Source: Kofleriaceae bacterium
GTDB lineage: Bacteria > Myxococcota_A > Polyangia > Haliangiales > Haliangiaceae
Direction of reading: 5' to 3'
DNA: 33,784 nt
NCBI GenBank assembly: GCA_013368795.1
Contig: JABFXX010000436.1
Coordinates: 1-33,784 of the forward strand
The notes below the pieces were generated by a model. It saw only the letters and a program-made list of their open reading frames with translations. It made no database searches and was not told where the DNA came from. A program made the position numbers and the translations under genes. This document shows, piece by piece, positions 23,302 to 30,660 of this stretch (the first letter of the stretch is position 1; each line of letters opens with the position of its first letter).

Positions 23302-24344
23302 CGCTCGTACTCGCCGACGAGCTCGCTCAGGGCCTGGACGTGGGCCTGCAGGTACGCGAGGTCGGCCTTCGCCTTGACCCAGTCGAACCAGACGGTCTGG
23401 CGGAACCGCACGCTGTCCTCGCTCGGGATGTTCGCGAGCGTCTGCAGCTGCTTGTCGAGATCGCCGACGAGGGCGGTCACCTGTACGACGCGCTTGGACT
23501 CGACCTCGAGCGTGGCGCGCAGCTGCTCGGCCGTGACGTCGCTGCCGAGCGGATCGCGTCCCGAGCGGACGTACTTCGCGCGGCCGGCGGCTGCGCGGTC
23601 GTTGCCGTTGCCGAGCCAGATCGCGCCGATGTTGATTCCGAGCTGGGCGACCGCGAAGTACTGGATGTCCGTGTTCGGGCCCTCGACGAACTTGTCGGCG
23701 CCGACGCGCACGTTGATGTCGTAAGCGCTCACCTTGCGGAGCTTGCCCTCGCGGCGCTCCATCTCGGCATCGGCGTTGCGGAACGCGGTGAGCCGTTCGT
23801 TGAGCGGAACCTGATCCGCCGGCGGCAGCATCGCAAGGTCGCGGCGGGCGGTCGCGGTGAGCGAGCGGAGGTCCTCCACGCGCATGCGCGTCGCGGTCGC
23901 CTCCTGTGCGGTCATCCGGCGCTGCTCGACCGCGGCGTTCGCGTCGGCGAGCATCTTCTCGGCTTCCTGCTGCGCGTCCTCGTAGACCTTGAGGCGGGCG
24001 GCGAGAGCGCGCGCGTTCGTCGCACCGCGCAGTCCGAGCAGCGCGTTGTGGCGCTTGCAGTCGGCGGCGGCGCGAGCCTTGTGCTGGATGCCGGCGTAGA
24101 TGTTCGTGATCGAGTAGCGAATGCCGGCGATCGCGCGGAGGTTGTCGGAATCGGTCGGGTTCACCGCGAACGATGGCTGCTCGATGTAGCCGAACTGACC
24201 GAACACCTCGGGGCCCAGCAGCGGCGCGGCGGTCGCGGAAGCAGAACCTTCGACAAAGTCGCAATAGCCGTCATCGATGGGCTCCGCGAGCGCGGTCGCA
24301 GGAGCCAGGGCGAGGACGGTAACGAGTGTGGCGCAACGGCTCAT
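23298..24344 (-). CDS. TolC-like outer-membrane export protein (probable)
   Basis: This protein of about 348 aa has a cleavable signal peptide ending ATALAEP. Two regions of long amphipathic helices (about residues 100-185 and 270-345) flank strand-rich segments, including VRVGADKFVEG and VAQLGINIGAIWLG. Two helix-pair and strand units in one chain is the TolC plan, though the protein is shorter than typical TolC (about 430-490 aa) and sequence similarity is weak. The membrane-anchored adaptor at 25245-26828 and the glycosyltransferase beyond it fit a trans-envelope export route. I chose ATG 24344; GTG 24353 is an alternative. It could instead be a periplasmic coiled-coil protein. Confidence 0.55.
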   Translation of the reverse strand: MSRCATLVTVLALAPATALAEPIDDGYCDFVEGSASATAAPLLGPEVFGQFGYIEQPSFAVNPTDSDNLRAIAGIRYSITNIYAGIQHKARAAADCKRHNALLGLRGATNARALAARLKVYEDAQQEAEKMLADANAAVEQRRMTAQEATATRMRVEDLRSLTATARRDLAMLPPADQVPLNERLTAFRNADAEMERREGKLRKVSAYDINVRVGADKFVEGPNTDIQYFAVAQLGINIGAIWLGNGNDRAAAGRAKYVRSGRDPLGSDVTAEQLRATLEVESKRVVQVTALVGDLDKQLQTLANIPSEDSVRFRQTVWFDWVKAKADLAYLQAHVQALSELVGEYER

Positions 24345-24456
24345 AGGGGTCACGCGTACGGGTTTTTACAGGACGCGTGCCACTTCTCCGGGAAACCAAC
24401 GAGCGCGATTCCACCACGGCGTGCCGCCTCACGCTCACCCGGTGAGAGAGGCGGGC

Positions 24457-25248
24457 ATGCTTGAAGGCGGCATCAGGAATGCTCGTCTCACTGGCGTGAA
24501 ATGGATCAGAACTGCATTGTTGTTGGCGATCACGGCGTCAGGCTGCGATAGCAGCGTTGGCGCTACCCCCCGCGCACGAGCGCCCAAGACACTGCGGCCA
24601 CCCGCGCACGTCGATCCCAGTCGGCGGCTCGAATGGGTGAAGAACGATGCGCTGTGTGTCACCAAGGGCAAGCTCGCCAGCGCACGCGTCGAAGTCCCCA
24701 CGTTCCGTGCGGTAGCGCTCGATCGCGGCGGCGATGGCGCGGCGGCGAAGTTCGTCGTCCACGGCGCCACCGCGACCGAGCGAGCGCTCGCCTCGGGGCA
24801 GGAGCGCCGGCAGATCGGCCTGAAGCTCCGCGCCGAGAATGGCTGCAACCTCGTGTACGTCATGTGGCGCCTCGATCCGAAGCCGAAGATCGACGTCTCG
24901 GTGAAGCGGAACGTCGGCCAGAAGACCTCGAAGGAGTGCGGCGCCGAGGGCTACACGAAGGTCAAGCCGACCTCGTCGCTCGGACCCGCAGACCTGCCGA
25001 CGCTCGACGACAACACCGAGCACGAGCTCCGCGCCGAGATCACCGGCGATGCGCTCGTCGCGTGGGTCGACGGTCGCGTCGCGTGGATGGGATCGCTGCC
25101 CGAAACGGCGCGCACGCTCGCCGGTCCGGCGGGCGTGCGTTCCGATAACCTCGATTTCGAGCTTCGCGGCCTCGCCGTCGATGTCGGCTCTCGCGCGGAT
25201 GTCGCTGCGAAGTGCCTGACCGGCGACGAGGCGACCGACTCGGACTAG
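24457..25248 (+). CDS. Lipoprotein with ConA/LamG-like fold (probable)
   Basis: This 263-aa protein has a signal sequence ending AITASGC (Cys30). The mature part carries strands such as KFVVHGATATERALAS, CNLVYVMWRLDP and the end segment LVAWVDGRVAWMGSL with GPAGVRSDNLDFELRGL. That end matches the LYLDG...GTAGIRIDSAES layout of the protein at 22348, so both probably share a ConA-like fold. ATG 24457 has GAGAGG at a good distance; GTG 24496 is a later alternative. The gene is divergent from the TolC-like gene and convergent with the adaptor gene, sharing a CTAG stop overlap with the latter. It probably binds a glycan at the envelope. No catalytic motif is seen. Confidence 0.65.
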   Translation: MLEGGIRNARLTGVKWIRTALLLAITASGCDSSVGATPRARAPKTLRPPAHVDPSRRLEWVKNDALCVTKGKLASARVEVPTFRAVALDRGGDGAAAKFVVHGATATERALASGQERRQIGLKLRAENGCNLVYVMWRLDPKPKIDVSVKRNVGQKTSKECGAEGYTKVKPTSSLGPADLPTLDDNTEHELRAEITGDALVAWVDGRVAWMGSLPETARTLAGPAGVRSDNLDFELRGLAVDVGSRADVAAKCLTGDEATDSD

Positions 25249-26828
25249 ATGCCGAGCGGGCGGCCGCCCGCGAACAGAACCTCGTTCTCCGCGGCGGCTG
25301 CATCGGTCATCTGCATCTCGATCATCCGGCCGCGCAGAATCGAGTCGCGGTTCGGGTGCTTGACCGAGACCTCGCCGGGCAGGATCTCGAGCACCTTGCC
25401 GACCTCACGGCAGAGCACCATCTCGAGGCGGCAGGCGTACAGCGCCGTGCCCTTCTCGATGTTGTCGAGGTTGGCGTACGGGACGAGCGCCACCGTCGCA
25501 TTGTCCGCCATCGCACGGAGGTAGGCCGACTGGGTCACGCCCTCGATGATCTTGTCCTGGCGCTCGAGCGACCCCTTGAGGCGCTCGCGATTACTCAGCT
25601 CGCGCGCGAGAGCGAGCTTGGACGACTCGTAGTCACGGGCGATCTTGAGGACGTCGTAGCTGAGCGCGGCGGTCGCGGTCTTGTCGGCGAGGATCGCGTC
25701 GAGCGCCTGGGTCTCCGTCCGGAGATCGGCCGCACGCTGATCGTATTCGACCTGGCGCTCGGCCAGCGACAGGTTGGCGGTCGAGATCTGCGCGAGCTGG
25801 TACTTGCCCGCGAGCATCGCGTTGCGATCGATCAGGTTTGCCGAGTAGTTCACGTCGTCGGTCTCGCCGGCGACCTTGGAGTAATCGGTGTTTGCGGTGC
25901 GGATCTGGCTGCGCGTTGCCGCCGCCGACTCGGCGAGCTCCTTGACGCGGTCGAGCGCGACGCGGCGCCCCTCGGCGTCCTTCTTGATCGCGCGGGCGAA
26001 CTGCATCTGGAAGTCCTGCTCGGCGCGGATCGAGCGCTCCGCTTCGCCCAGCTCGCCGACGAGCTTCGCGCGCTCGTTGAGGAGGCTGGCGAGCTCGCCC
26101 TGAAGGCCGACGACCTTTTCATCATTGGGCGAGAGCGCCACAGGCGTCACCCAGGTGTGGTTCAGGAAGTAGAACGCGGTCGTCGCGATGTAGCTGACGA
26201 GCACGACGACGATGAGCGTGAGGATGCCGAAACCGAACAGGCGGTAGGCTTTCACGACCAGCTGCTGCGCCTTCCTCGTGGTCGGGTGCGGCGTCAGGCC
26301 GAGATCCTCGAACTTGTTCCACTTACCGGGCGCGGGCTCGTCGGCCGCCGGCAGCTTGTCGAGCGGAATCGGATCGCGCGCGATCTCGAGCTTCGGCAGC
26401 GACTCCTTCTTCTTGGTCAGAGGAATCGGCTCGCCATCGAGGACCTTGAGCGACGGGTCGGTCAGCTTCTTCAGCGACGGGTCGGTCGCCGTCTTGAGGC
26501 TGGGGTCCGTCGGATACTTGGTCTTCGCGATCGCCGTCACGGTCGCTGGTGACACGAAGAGCTGTGCGCCGTCGATCTCCAGCCCGTTCTTGCCTGCGGG
26601 AAACGCCGGCACACCGAGCAGGGTGTTCGTGGAAACGCCGCTCGTCTTGGAAGATGGGATCTCGCCGGAGACCGCCGGGAGAGACGGCGATGCGAGCGCT
26701 GCCGCCTCTCCTTGCACAGACGCGCCGCGCGGATCGCTGGCGGTGGTGGACGAGCTTTCGCTCGAATCATCATGCGAATCGCCAGAAACCTTGACGACGC
26801 GAAGACTGGGGTCGAGTTGAGACGACAT
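25245..26828 (-). CDS. Membrane-anchored HlyD-like adaptor with long cytoplasmic N-terminus
   Basis: The 527-aa protein has about 195 residues of disordered, Ser/Pro/Lys-rich cytoplasmic sequence, one membrane helix (about 199-221) and a large periplasmic part. That part is mostly coiled coil (about 235-460), followed by a small domain with MVLCREVGKVLEILPGEVSV and RGRMIEMQM, like the barrel of HlyD/membrane-fusion proteins. Such adaptors bridge an inner-membrane transporter to a TolC-like channel; in alginate export Alg44 plays a comparable part beside its synthase. Three exact 8-residue repeats (TDPSLKxx) lie at residues 107-130, and a fourth DPSLR is near the N-terminus. The order of neighbours (synthase, adaptor, TolC-like) supports this role. 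Confidence 0.7.
   Translation of the reverse strand: MSSQLDPSLRVVKVSGDSHDDSSESSSTTASDPRGASVQGEAAALASPSLPAVSGEIPSSKTSGVSTNTLLGVPAFPAGKNGLEIDGAQLFVSPATVTAIAKTKYPTDPSLKTATDPSLKKLTDPSLKVLDGEPIPLTKKKESLPKLEIARDPIPLDKLPAADEPAPGKWNKFEDLGLTPHPTTRKAQQLVVKAYRLFGFGILTLIVVVLVSYIATTAFYFLNHTWVTPVALSPNDEKVVGLQGELASLLNERAKLVGELGEAERSIRAEQDFQMQFARAIKKDAEGRRVALDRVKELAESAAATRSQIRTANTDYSKVAGETDDVNYSANLIDRNAMLAGKYQLAQISTANLSLAERQVEYDQRAADLRTETQALDAILADKTATAALSYDVLKIARDYESSKLALARELSNRERLKGSLERQDKIIEGVTQSAYLRAMADNATVALVPYANLDNIEKGTALYACRLEMVLCREVGKVLEILPGEVSVKHPNRDSILRGRMIEMQMTDAAAAENEVLFAGGRPLGI
26439..26510 (-). repeat. Three tandem 24-nt units coding TDPSLK octapeptides
   Basis: Three consecutive 24-base units encode TDPSLKTA, TDPSLKKL and TDPSLKVL in the adaptor's cytoplasmic tail. 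Units two and three share long identical stretches. A related DPSLR occurs at residues 6-10. Confidence 0.85.
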
Positions 26829-26969
26829 TTGCGACGGACCAACTGCAAGGCATCCGCCATTTCGCTATGTGCTCAAATGAACGTGGCGCCGGTGCAAAGC
26901 CGCGCAGTGGGCGCTTTTTCGTAGTGGTCTCTTCTGAGGGCGGCATCGCTCTTGCTGCGGTGCTGAGAA
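26829..26969. promoter_or_regulatory. Divergent intergenic region, adaptor to glycosyltransferase
   Basis: These 141 bp separate the two key polysaccharide genes and should hold both promoters. A weak 4-bp hairpin (GCGC-AGTGG-GCGC) is followed by TTTTT at about 26904-26919. It could attenuate transcription into the glycosyltransferase, but the stem is too short to be confident. Confidence 0.3.
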
Positions 26970-28178
26970 GTGACCCTCGTCGTCTCATTATTCATCTTCA
27001 TCGTCTTCTTGAACCGCTACTTCTTCGGTCTCTATCTCCGCCTCACGCGCGGCAAGAAGGTAGATGACAAGCTGGAGGGCTACGAGCCGACGATCACGAT
27101 CGTCGTCCCGCTCTTTAATGAGGGCCGATCGATCTATGAAACGATCGCGAGCTTCTCGCGGCTCGACTATCCAAAAGAGAAGCTATCGATCACGATCGTC
27201 GACGACTGCTCGACCGACGATAGTTACGAGTGGGCCTGCAAGGGCGCGAAAGACTTCGCGAACGTCAAGGTCATCCAGAATCCCCACAACATGGGCAAGC
27301 GGCGCGGCATCAACCGCGCGGTGCGCGAGGCGACCTCGGAGATCATCGTCTCGGTCGACTCGGACGTCATCGTCTATCCGACGGCGCTCCGCGAGCTGGT
27401 CGCCCGGTTCACGCGGCCCGAGATCGCCGCGGTCGGTGGCCGGATCCACGTGTCGAATCCCAACGACAACTGGCTCACGAAGATGCAGACCATCAAGTAC
27501 TTCTACGGCCAGGAGTTCTTGAAGAACCTCGAGCGCTCGCTCGAGCAGGTGATGTGTCTGTCGGGCTGCCTCACCGCGTACAGGCGCTCGGTGCTGCTCG
27601 AGCTCGAGCCGATCCTCGAGAAGCGCAACATCCTCGGCGTACCGATCAAGTACGGCGAGGATCGCTACCTGACGCGGCAGATCGTCAAGGCCGGCTACAA
27701 GACGCGCATGACGATGGACGCGATGTGCTTCACGAAGGCGCCTCGCCGGCTTCGCGACTACTTCAACCAGCAGCTGCGCTGGAAGCGCTCGAACATCGTC
27801 GACTACGTGCTCGGTCTCAGCCACGCGTGGGCGCTGCACCCGCTGATCGCGATCCACTACCTCTCGCTCTGCCTGCTCCTCTTTGTCTATCCGTTCGTCA
27901 TCATCACGCACCTCGTCCAGCACGAGTTCTTCGAGCTAGCTGCAATCCACCTCCAGATCATCGCGCTGTTCGCGCTCATCTATCACTTCGCGCCGAGCAC
28001 GCGCCGGCTGCCACCGTGGCTGCGCGTGCATCCGGTCGCGTTCTTGCCGATGACCGTTCTCATGCCCGTCGCCTATCTGATCCTGACGCCGCTCGGCCTC
28101 CTGACGCTCGACACCTCGAGCTGGGAGACGCGCGGTCACGGACGTGTCGCTGGCGCGGCACCGCAAGGAGTAGCCTAG
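26970..28178 (+). CDS. Processive family-2 glycosyltransferase (polysaccharide synthase)
   Basis: This 402-aa membrane protein has an N-terminal helix (about 2-23), a GT-A domain and C-terminal helices (about 285-380). Key motifs are VDDCSTDD, the metal-binding DSD at 130-132, the catalytic GED region (YGEDRYLT, residues 229-236) and QQLRW at 267-271, the QxxRW motif of processive synthases such as NodC, HasA and cellulose synthase. CLSGCLTAYRRSVL also resembles NodC and HasA. It probably polymerises a beta-linked hexose or N-acetylhexosamine and extrudes it through the inner membrane. The sugar is inferred only. The start is GTG 26970: an in-frame TGA ends one codon before it and no other start lies near. 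It is followed directly by the WbqC gene. Confidence 0.9.
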   Translation: MTLVVSLFIFIVFLNRYFFGLYLRLTRGKKVDDKLEGYEPTITIVVPLFNEGRSIYETIASFSRLDYPKEKLSITIVDDCSTDDSYEWACKGAKDFANVKVIQNPHNMGKRRGINRAVREATSEIIVSVDSDVIVYPTALRELVARFTRPEIAAVGGRIHVSNPNDNWLTKMQTIKYFYGQEFLKNLERSLEQVMCLSGCLTAYRRSVLLELEPILEKRNILGVPIKYGEDRYLTRQIVKAGYKTRMTMDAMCFTKAPRRLRDYFNQQLRWKRSNIVDYVLGLSHAWALHPLIAIHYLSLCLLLFVYPFVIITHLVQHEFFELAAIHLQIIALFALIYHFAPSTRRLPPWLRVHPVAFLPMTVLMPVAYLILTPLGLLTLDTSSWETRGHGRVAGAAPQGVA

Positions 28179-28940
28179 ATGATCGTCGCAGCTCACCAAC
28201 CTCATTACCTGCCGTGGCTCGGATACCTCGATAAGGTCGCGAAGGCCGATGTGTTCGTCGTGATGGATGACCTGCAGTTCGAGGCGCAGAACTTCCAGAA
28301 TCGCCAGCGCCTCAAGCTGTCGGAGGGGCCGGGCTGGCTGACCGTGCCGCTCTTGCACGGCGGTCAGACGGAGCGCCTGATCGACAAGCGCATCGCCGCA
28401 TCGGAGAACCCCAAGCAGCACTGGCAGCACCGCCACTGGAACACGCTCCTCCTCAACTACGGCAAGGCGCCGTACTTCGCGCAGTACGCCGACGAGCTGA
28501 AGGACGTGTTCACGCGGCCGTGGTCGAGCCTCGTCGAGCTCGACCTCCACATGCTCGACCTCGCACTGAAGTGGCTCGACATCCACACGCCGATCATGAG
28601 GTCGTCGCAGATCGGCTTCTCCGGCTACAAGACCGACCGTCTGATCGACATGTGCAAGAAGCTCGGCGCGCGCTGTTACCTGACCGGTTCCGGCGGCTCG
28701 GCGGGCTACCTCGACTCGGAGAAGATGGGTCGCGCGGGTGTCGGCGTGATCTGGCAGCAGTTCACGCACCCGCTGTATCCGCAGCGCTTCGAGCGCCGGG
28801 GCTTCTCGTCGCATCTCGGCTTCCTCGATCTGCTGCTCAACTGCGGCCCGCAGAGCCGCGAGATCCTGTTCGGCGCGTCGCACCCGATGCACGTCATGCC
28901 GGCCGCGCCCGCTCCATTGCGCGCGATGGAGGCAGCATGA
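28179..28940 (+). CDS. WbqC-family protein
   Basis: This 253-aa soluble protein begins IVAAHQPHYLPWLGYLDKVA, followed by ADVFVVMDDLQFEAQNFQNRQRLK, the signature of the WbqC family. The middle has WLTVPLLHGG, and conserved GARCYLTGSGGSAGYLDSE and HPLYPQRF segments follow. WbqC genes occur in O-antigen and other surface-glycan clusters; the reaction is not firmly known but is linked to modification of sugars or glycan-attached amino groups. AAGGAG lies about 9 nt before ATG 28179, which follows the glycosyltransferase stop directly. The 3' end overlaps the deacetylase gene by 4 nt, so the three genes form an operon. Confidence 0.9.
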   Translation: MIVAAHQPHYLPWLGYLDKVAKADVFVVMDDLQFEAQNFQNRQRLKLSEGPGWLTVPLLHGGQTERLIDKRIAASENPKQHWQHRHWNTLLLNYGKAPYFAQYADELKDVFTRPWSSLVELDLHMLDLALKWLDIHTPIMRSSQIGFSGYKTDRLIDMCKKLGARCYLTGSGGSAGYLDSEKMGRAGVGVIWQQFTHPLYPQRFERRGFSSHLGFLDLLLNCGPQSREILFGASHPMHVMPAAPAPLRAMEAA

Positions 28941-29566
28941 ACCGCATCCTCAACGACAAGGGTGGCACCGTGCTCGCGTTCGGCGCGCACCCCGACGATA
29001 TCGAGATCGGTGCGGGCGGGTTGCTCGCGCGCCTCTCCGCCGAGGGTGCCGACGTGAACATGGCTGTCGTCAGCATGCCGAACAACGTCGAGACGCGACG
29101 CGCCGAAGCGAGGGCAGGTGCCGAGAAGATCGGCGCCGAGCTGATGATCCTGTTCGAGGACAAGCCGTGCCGCGTCGAGGACGTGCCGATGTACGAGCTC
29201 GTGCGGCGGTTCGATCAACTGATCGGCGACCTGCATCCCGACCTCGTCATCACGCACTCGGCGAACGACCTCCACTGGGATCACGGGCTCGTGCACAAGG
29301 CGACGGTGTCGGCGCTCCGCCGCACGCCGTGCGATCTGCTCGCATTCCTGTCGAGCCCGGAGATGAACGCACACGCGCGCTGCGTCGGCGAGTGCTTCGC
29401 GGACATCTCGACGACAATCGACGTCAAGATCGACGCGATCCGCTGCCACCAGTCTCAGATCGCGAAGATGGACATCGAGTCGTCGCGCGACCTCGCGCGC
29501 GCGATGGGCCGCATCAGCGGCTACGACTACGCCGAGGCCTATCAAGTCCTGCGCGTTCGCGTGTAA
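28937..29566 (+). CDS. PIG-L/LmbE-family deacetylase
   Basis: The 209-aa protein has the zinc motif AHPDDIEIG, with His18 and Asp21. The second histidine cluster is NDLHWDHGLVHKA, where His113, Asp115, His116 and His120 complete the usual site. PIG-L/LmbE enzymes remove N-acetyl groups from GlcNAc-containing molecules. Placement behind a NodC/HasA-like synthase and a WbqC protein suggests it acts on a nucleotide sugar, lipid-linked sugar or the polymer precursor. It has no signal peptide, so it works in the cytoplasm rather than on exported polymer. I chose ATG 28937, which overlaps the WbqC stop (ATGA). The longer open frame is a shadow of wbqC. It ends 3 nt from the convergent slipin gene. 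Confidence 0.9.
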   Translation: MNRILNDKGGTVLAFGAHPDDIEIGAGGLLARLSAEGADVNMAVVSMPNNVETRRAEARAGAEKIGAELMILFEDKPCRVEDVPMYELVRRFDQLIGDLHPDLVITHSANDLHWDHGLVHKATVSALRRTPCDLLAFLSSPEMNAHARCVGECFADISTTIDVKIDAIRCHQSQIAKMDIESSRDLARAMGRISGYDYAEAYQVLRVRV

Positions 29567-29569
29567 CGG

Positions 29570-30469
29570 TCAATGCCGGGTCGGCTGCGCCTGCTGATTC
29601 AGCTCGGCTGCCATGCCCGTGATGCCGGCGATGGTGCCCAGCTGCATCGACTCGACGGCGCTGCTCGGCACGAGCACGATCGTCGCGTTCTGCTTGAGGC
29701 CCTCGTACAGCATGTTCATCGCGCGAAGGTGCAGCGCGGTCGGATCGTTGGCGTAGGTCTTCGCGGCCTCGCCGAACTTCTCGGCGATCTGGCGCTCGGA
29801 GTCGCCGAGGATGACGCGCGCCTGGCGCTCGCGCTCTGCCTGCGCCTGCATCGACATCGCGTCCTGGAGACCAGCGGGGATGTTGATGTCGCGCACCTCG
29901 ACGGAGAGGACGCTGACGCCCCACGACTCGGTCTGCGCGTCGATGATCTGGCGGAGGTCGAGTGACATCCGCTGCCGGCCTTCGAGCATGTCGGCGAGCA
30001 GCGTCTTACCGATCACGTCGCGCAGTGCGGTCTGCGCGGCCCAGTTGATCGCGGCGCGGTAGTCGGCGACCGCGAGCGCCGCCTTCTCGGCATCGACGAC
30101 CTTCCAGAACAGGACGGCATCGACGTCGACGGGGACGGTGTCCTTGGTCAGCGTCTTCTCGGCCTTGAACGAAGACGTGATGACGCGGATGTCGATCCAG
30201 TACGGAATCGTGTCGACGATCGGCACGATACCGAACAGGCCCGCACCTCGGAGGCCGCGGAACTTGCCGAGCCTGAGGACGACGGCGCGCTCCCAGGCGG
30301 AGGCGACGCGGATCGCCCGCGCAACAAACCCGGCGATGACGATCGTGACGACGAACGTCGCAATACTTGCGGTCGGACCCACGGATCCGTAGACGCCGTA
30401 GGTCAGTGCGCTACCGGCGAGCGCGATCGCGATGAAGATGAGTGCCGGAAACGAGCTTCTTCGCTCCAT
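29570..30469 (-). CDS. Slipin (SPFH/stomatin-like membrane protein)
   Basis: This protein of about 299 aa has two N-terminal hydrophobic segments (about 8-27 and 35-55) and then the SPFH domain. RVASAWERAVVLRLGKFRGLRG is followed by FGIVPIVDTI and KDTVPVDVDAVLFWKVVDAEKAALAV. A charged helical region (MQAQAERERQARVILGDSERQIAEKF) continues the stomatin pattern, as does the closing NATIVLVPSSAVESM. Slipins form membrane microdomain scaffolds. The partner protease or NfeD gene that often sits beside slipins is absent. ATG 30469 is preferred, with GTG 30475 as alternative. A 24-nt imperfect palindrome lies 19 nt upstream. Confidence 0.9.
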   Translation of the reverse strand: MERRSSFPALIFIAIALAGSALTYGVYGSVGPTASIATFVVTIVIAGFVARAIRVASAWERAVVLRLGKFRGLRGAGLFGIVPIVDTIPYWIDIRVITSSFKAEKTLTKDTVPVDVDAVLFWKVVDAEKAALAVADYRAAINWAAQTALRDVIGKTLLADMLEGRQRMSLDLRQIIDAQTESWGVSVLSVEVRDINIPAGLQDAMSMQAQAERERQARVILGDSERQIAEKFGEAAKTYANDPTALHLRAMNMLYEGLKQNATIVLVPSSAVESMQLGTIAGITGMAAELNQQAQPTRH

Positions 30470-30487
30470 GATCACGTCGGCTGCATC

Positions 30488-30511
30488 GGCCGTTCCTATC
30501 GATAGACGGCC
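30488..30511. promoter_or_regulatory. Imperfect palindrome GGCCGT-TC-CTATC/GATAG-ACGGCC upstream of slipin
   Basis: Arms GGCCGT and ACGGCC flank a central perfect CTATCGATAG palindrome, with two extra bases on the left. It lies 19-42 nt upstream of the slipin ATG, where an operator or leader hairpin would act. Function is inferred only. Confidence 0.45.
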
Positions 30512-30660
30512 TCACGGAGCGGGCTCCCGGTCGTCGCACCGTCGCTGCGCGGCGTTCTCCGCTCCACGCTGTGCGGTGTGCGCCGCAGCACCAGGAACGC
30601 CATCGAAAGCCGCTCGGACTTCATCTGATCGCCGGCATATGAGATGCACCGGTCCCCCCC

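Noticed and set aside
22054-24264. A 736-codon minus-strand open frame
   Set aside because: Arg-rich, no motifs, and it overlaps two better supported genes.
26904-26919. Hairpin plus TTTTT before the glycosyltransferase
   Set aside because: The stem is only 4 bp, too weak to call an intrinsic terminator or attenuator.
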